64,000 nt of DNA from Takakia lepidozioides (Eukaryota > Streptophyta > Takakiopsida > Takakiales > Takakiaceae): contig CM060734.1 of assembly GCA_030704615.1 (NCBI GenBank), positions 30,024,042 to 30,088,041 of the forward strand, read 5' to 3'. Every line of letters starts with the position of its first letter. Positions within the stretch are counted from its first letter, which is position 1. The notes under the pieces were generated by a model. The model was not told where the DNA came from. It was given only the letters and a program-made list of their open reading frames with translations, and did not search any database. Both the position numbers and the translations under genes were made by a program. Of the stretch, positions 63,762 through 64,000 are shown piece by piece.

Positions 63762-64000
63762 TTAGAGTTGGAAAAAATCCAAAATCCGGCGAACGGTACT
63801 TGCTAAGTATTCGGCTCTTCGTTCTTGACTCAAATGATTTATAGGTCCCTGCAACCATCGATAGTATCCAACATCTTGAACTTGGGACCACGCAGTGATT
63901 TGAACTTTCTGATTTTCGAAGCTGCATTCAAACATGATTTCGTTGCCTTTCGGGTCCGAAGCCTCAACTTCCAACATGATTATCAAACTACGAGTAGGCT
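63762..64000 (-). CDS. C-terminal end of a retroelement ORF (runs off the window)
   Basis: The frame is open to the window edge and ends with a stop at 63762, about 40 bp before the polypurine tract. It reads IMLEVEASDPKGNEIMFECSFENQKVQITAWSQVQDVG, then RRAEYLASTVRRILDFF. Its place right before an LTR suggests the last domain of a polyprotein. No family recognised; not a chromodomain as far as I can see. Confidence 0.5.
   Translation of the reverse strand, partial: PTRSLIIMLEVEASDPKGNEIMFECSFENQKVQITAWSQVQDVGYYRWLQGPINHLSQERRAEYLASTVRRILDFFQL

Noticed and set aside
1-64000. tRNA, rRNA or other structured RNA genes
   Set aside because: No cloverleaf, rRNA core or snRNA-like sequence was recognised on either strand by reading; a covariance-model scan was not possible.

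Overview
The window looks like repeat-packed nuclear DNA of a seed-free plant or close streptophyte relative (fern, lycophyte, bryophyte or charophyte grade; the species is not identified). The grounds are GT-AG introns, degenerate pentatricopeptide (PPR) genes of the DYW class with an OSB-type 'PDF' leader motif, plant-type LTR retrotransposons, hAT and Mutator-like DNA transposons, and plant telomere-like CCCTAAA motifs. Almost everything is transposon or pseudogene. Single-base frameshifts are frequent and some may be assembly errors. Intron, motif and boundary calls were made by eye; no homology search was run.

Layout. (1) 1-12769, + strand: Ty3/gypsy element G1 with a 1.1 kb 3' LTR, gag-pro-pol, a long coiled-coil ORF after pol and CACAGCC minisatellites. 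(2) 12770-14860: PPR-DYW relic interrupted by a 506 bp hAT-type MITE with an 8 bp target duplication, and by a fragment of a ParB-like gene. (3) 15173-42028: a second Ty3/gypsy element, G3, carrying a C5 cytosine DNA methyltransferase between protease and reverse transcriptase and a PHD finger after integrase. (4) 20296-34975: nested in G3's gag, a 14.7 kb Mutator-like element M1 with TIRs and a 10 bp target duplication. It carries a SWIM-type transposase and, divergently, a multi-exon gene joining a ParB-like motif to an N6/N4-type DNA methyltransferase-like domain. Between them lies an array of about 32 palindromes spaced about 53 bp apart. (5) 42090-46832, - strand: PPR relic and gypsy copy G2 (same family as G1, internally deleted). 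(6) 46900-52285: other retroelement debris, then a second, transposase-less relative of M1 (M2) with a second methyltransferase-like gene and its own palindromes: same CGGYRCCG core, different arms, about 66 bp spacing. (7) 52286-56416: LTR pieces, a SEC-C motif gene fragment and shuffled PPR duplicates. (8) 56436-60273: two intron-containing gene relics, one with the DUF7869-like transposase-type signature. (9) 60960-61720: degenerate telomere-like tandem repeat. (10) 62242-63127: hAT transposase relic. (11) 63130-64000: end of a minus-strand LTR retroelement.

The most unusual content is the M1/M2 family. Two diverged elements both pair a ParB-like/methyltransferase-like gene with arrays of GGYRCC-cored palindromes, which also sit inside that gene's introns but were not seen in its exons. 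The palindrome arms differ between elements while the core and general layout persist, as expected if an element-encoded protein recognises its own sites. M1 is itself inserted in a retrotransposon that encodes a different (C5) DNA methyltransferase and a histone-reader-type PHD finger.
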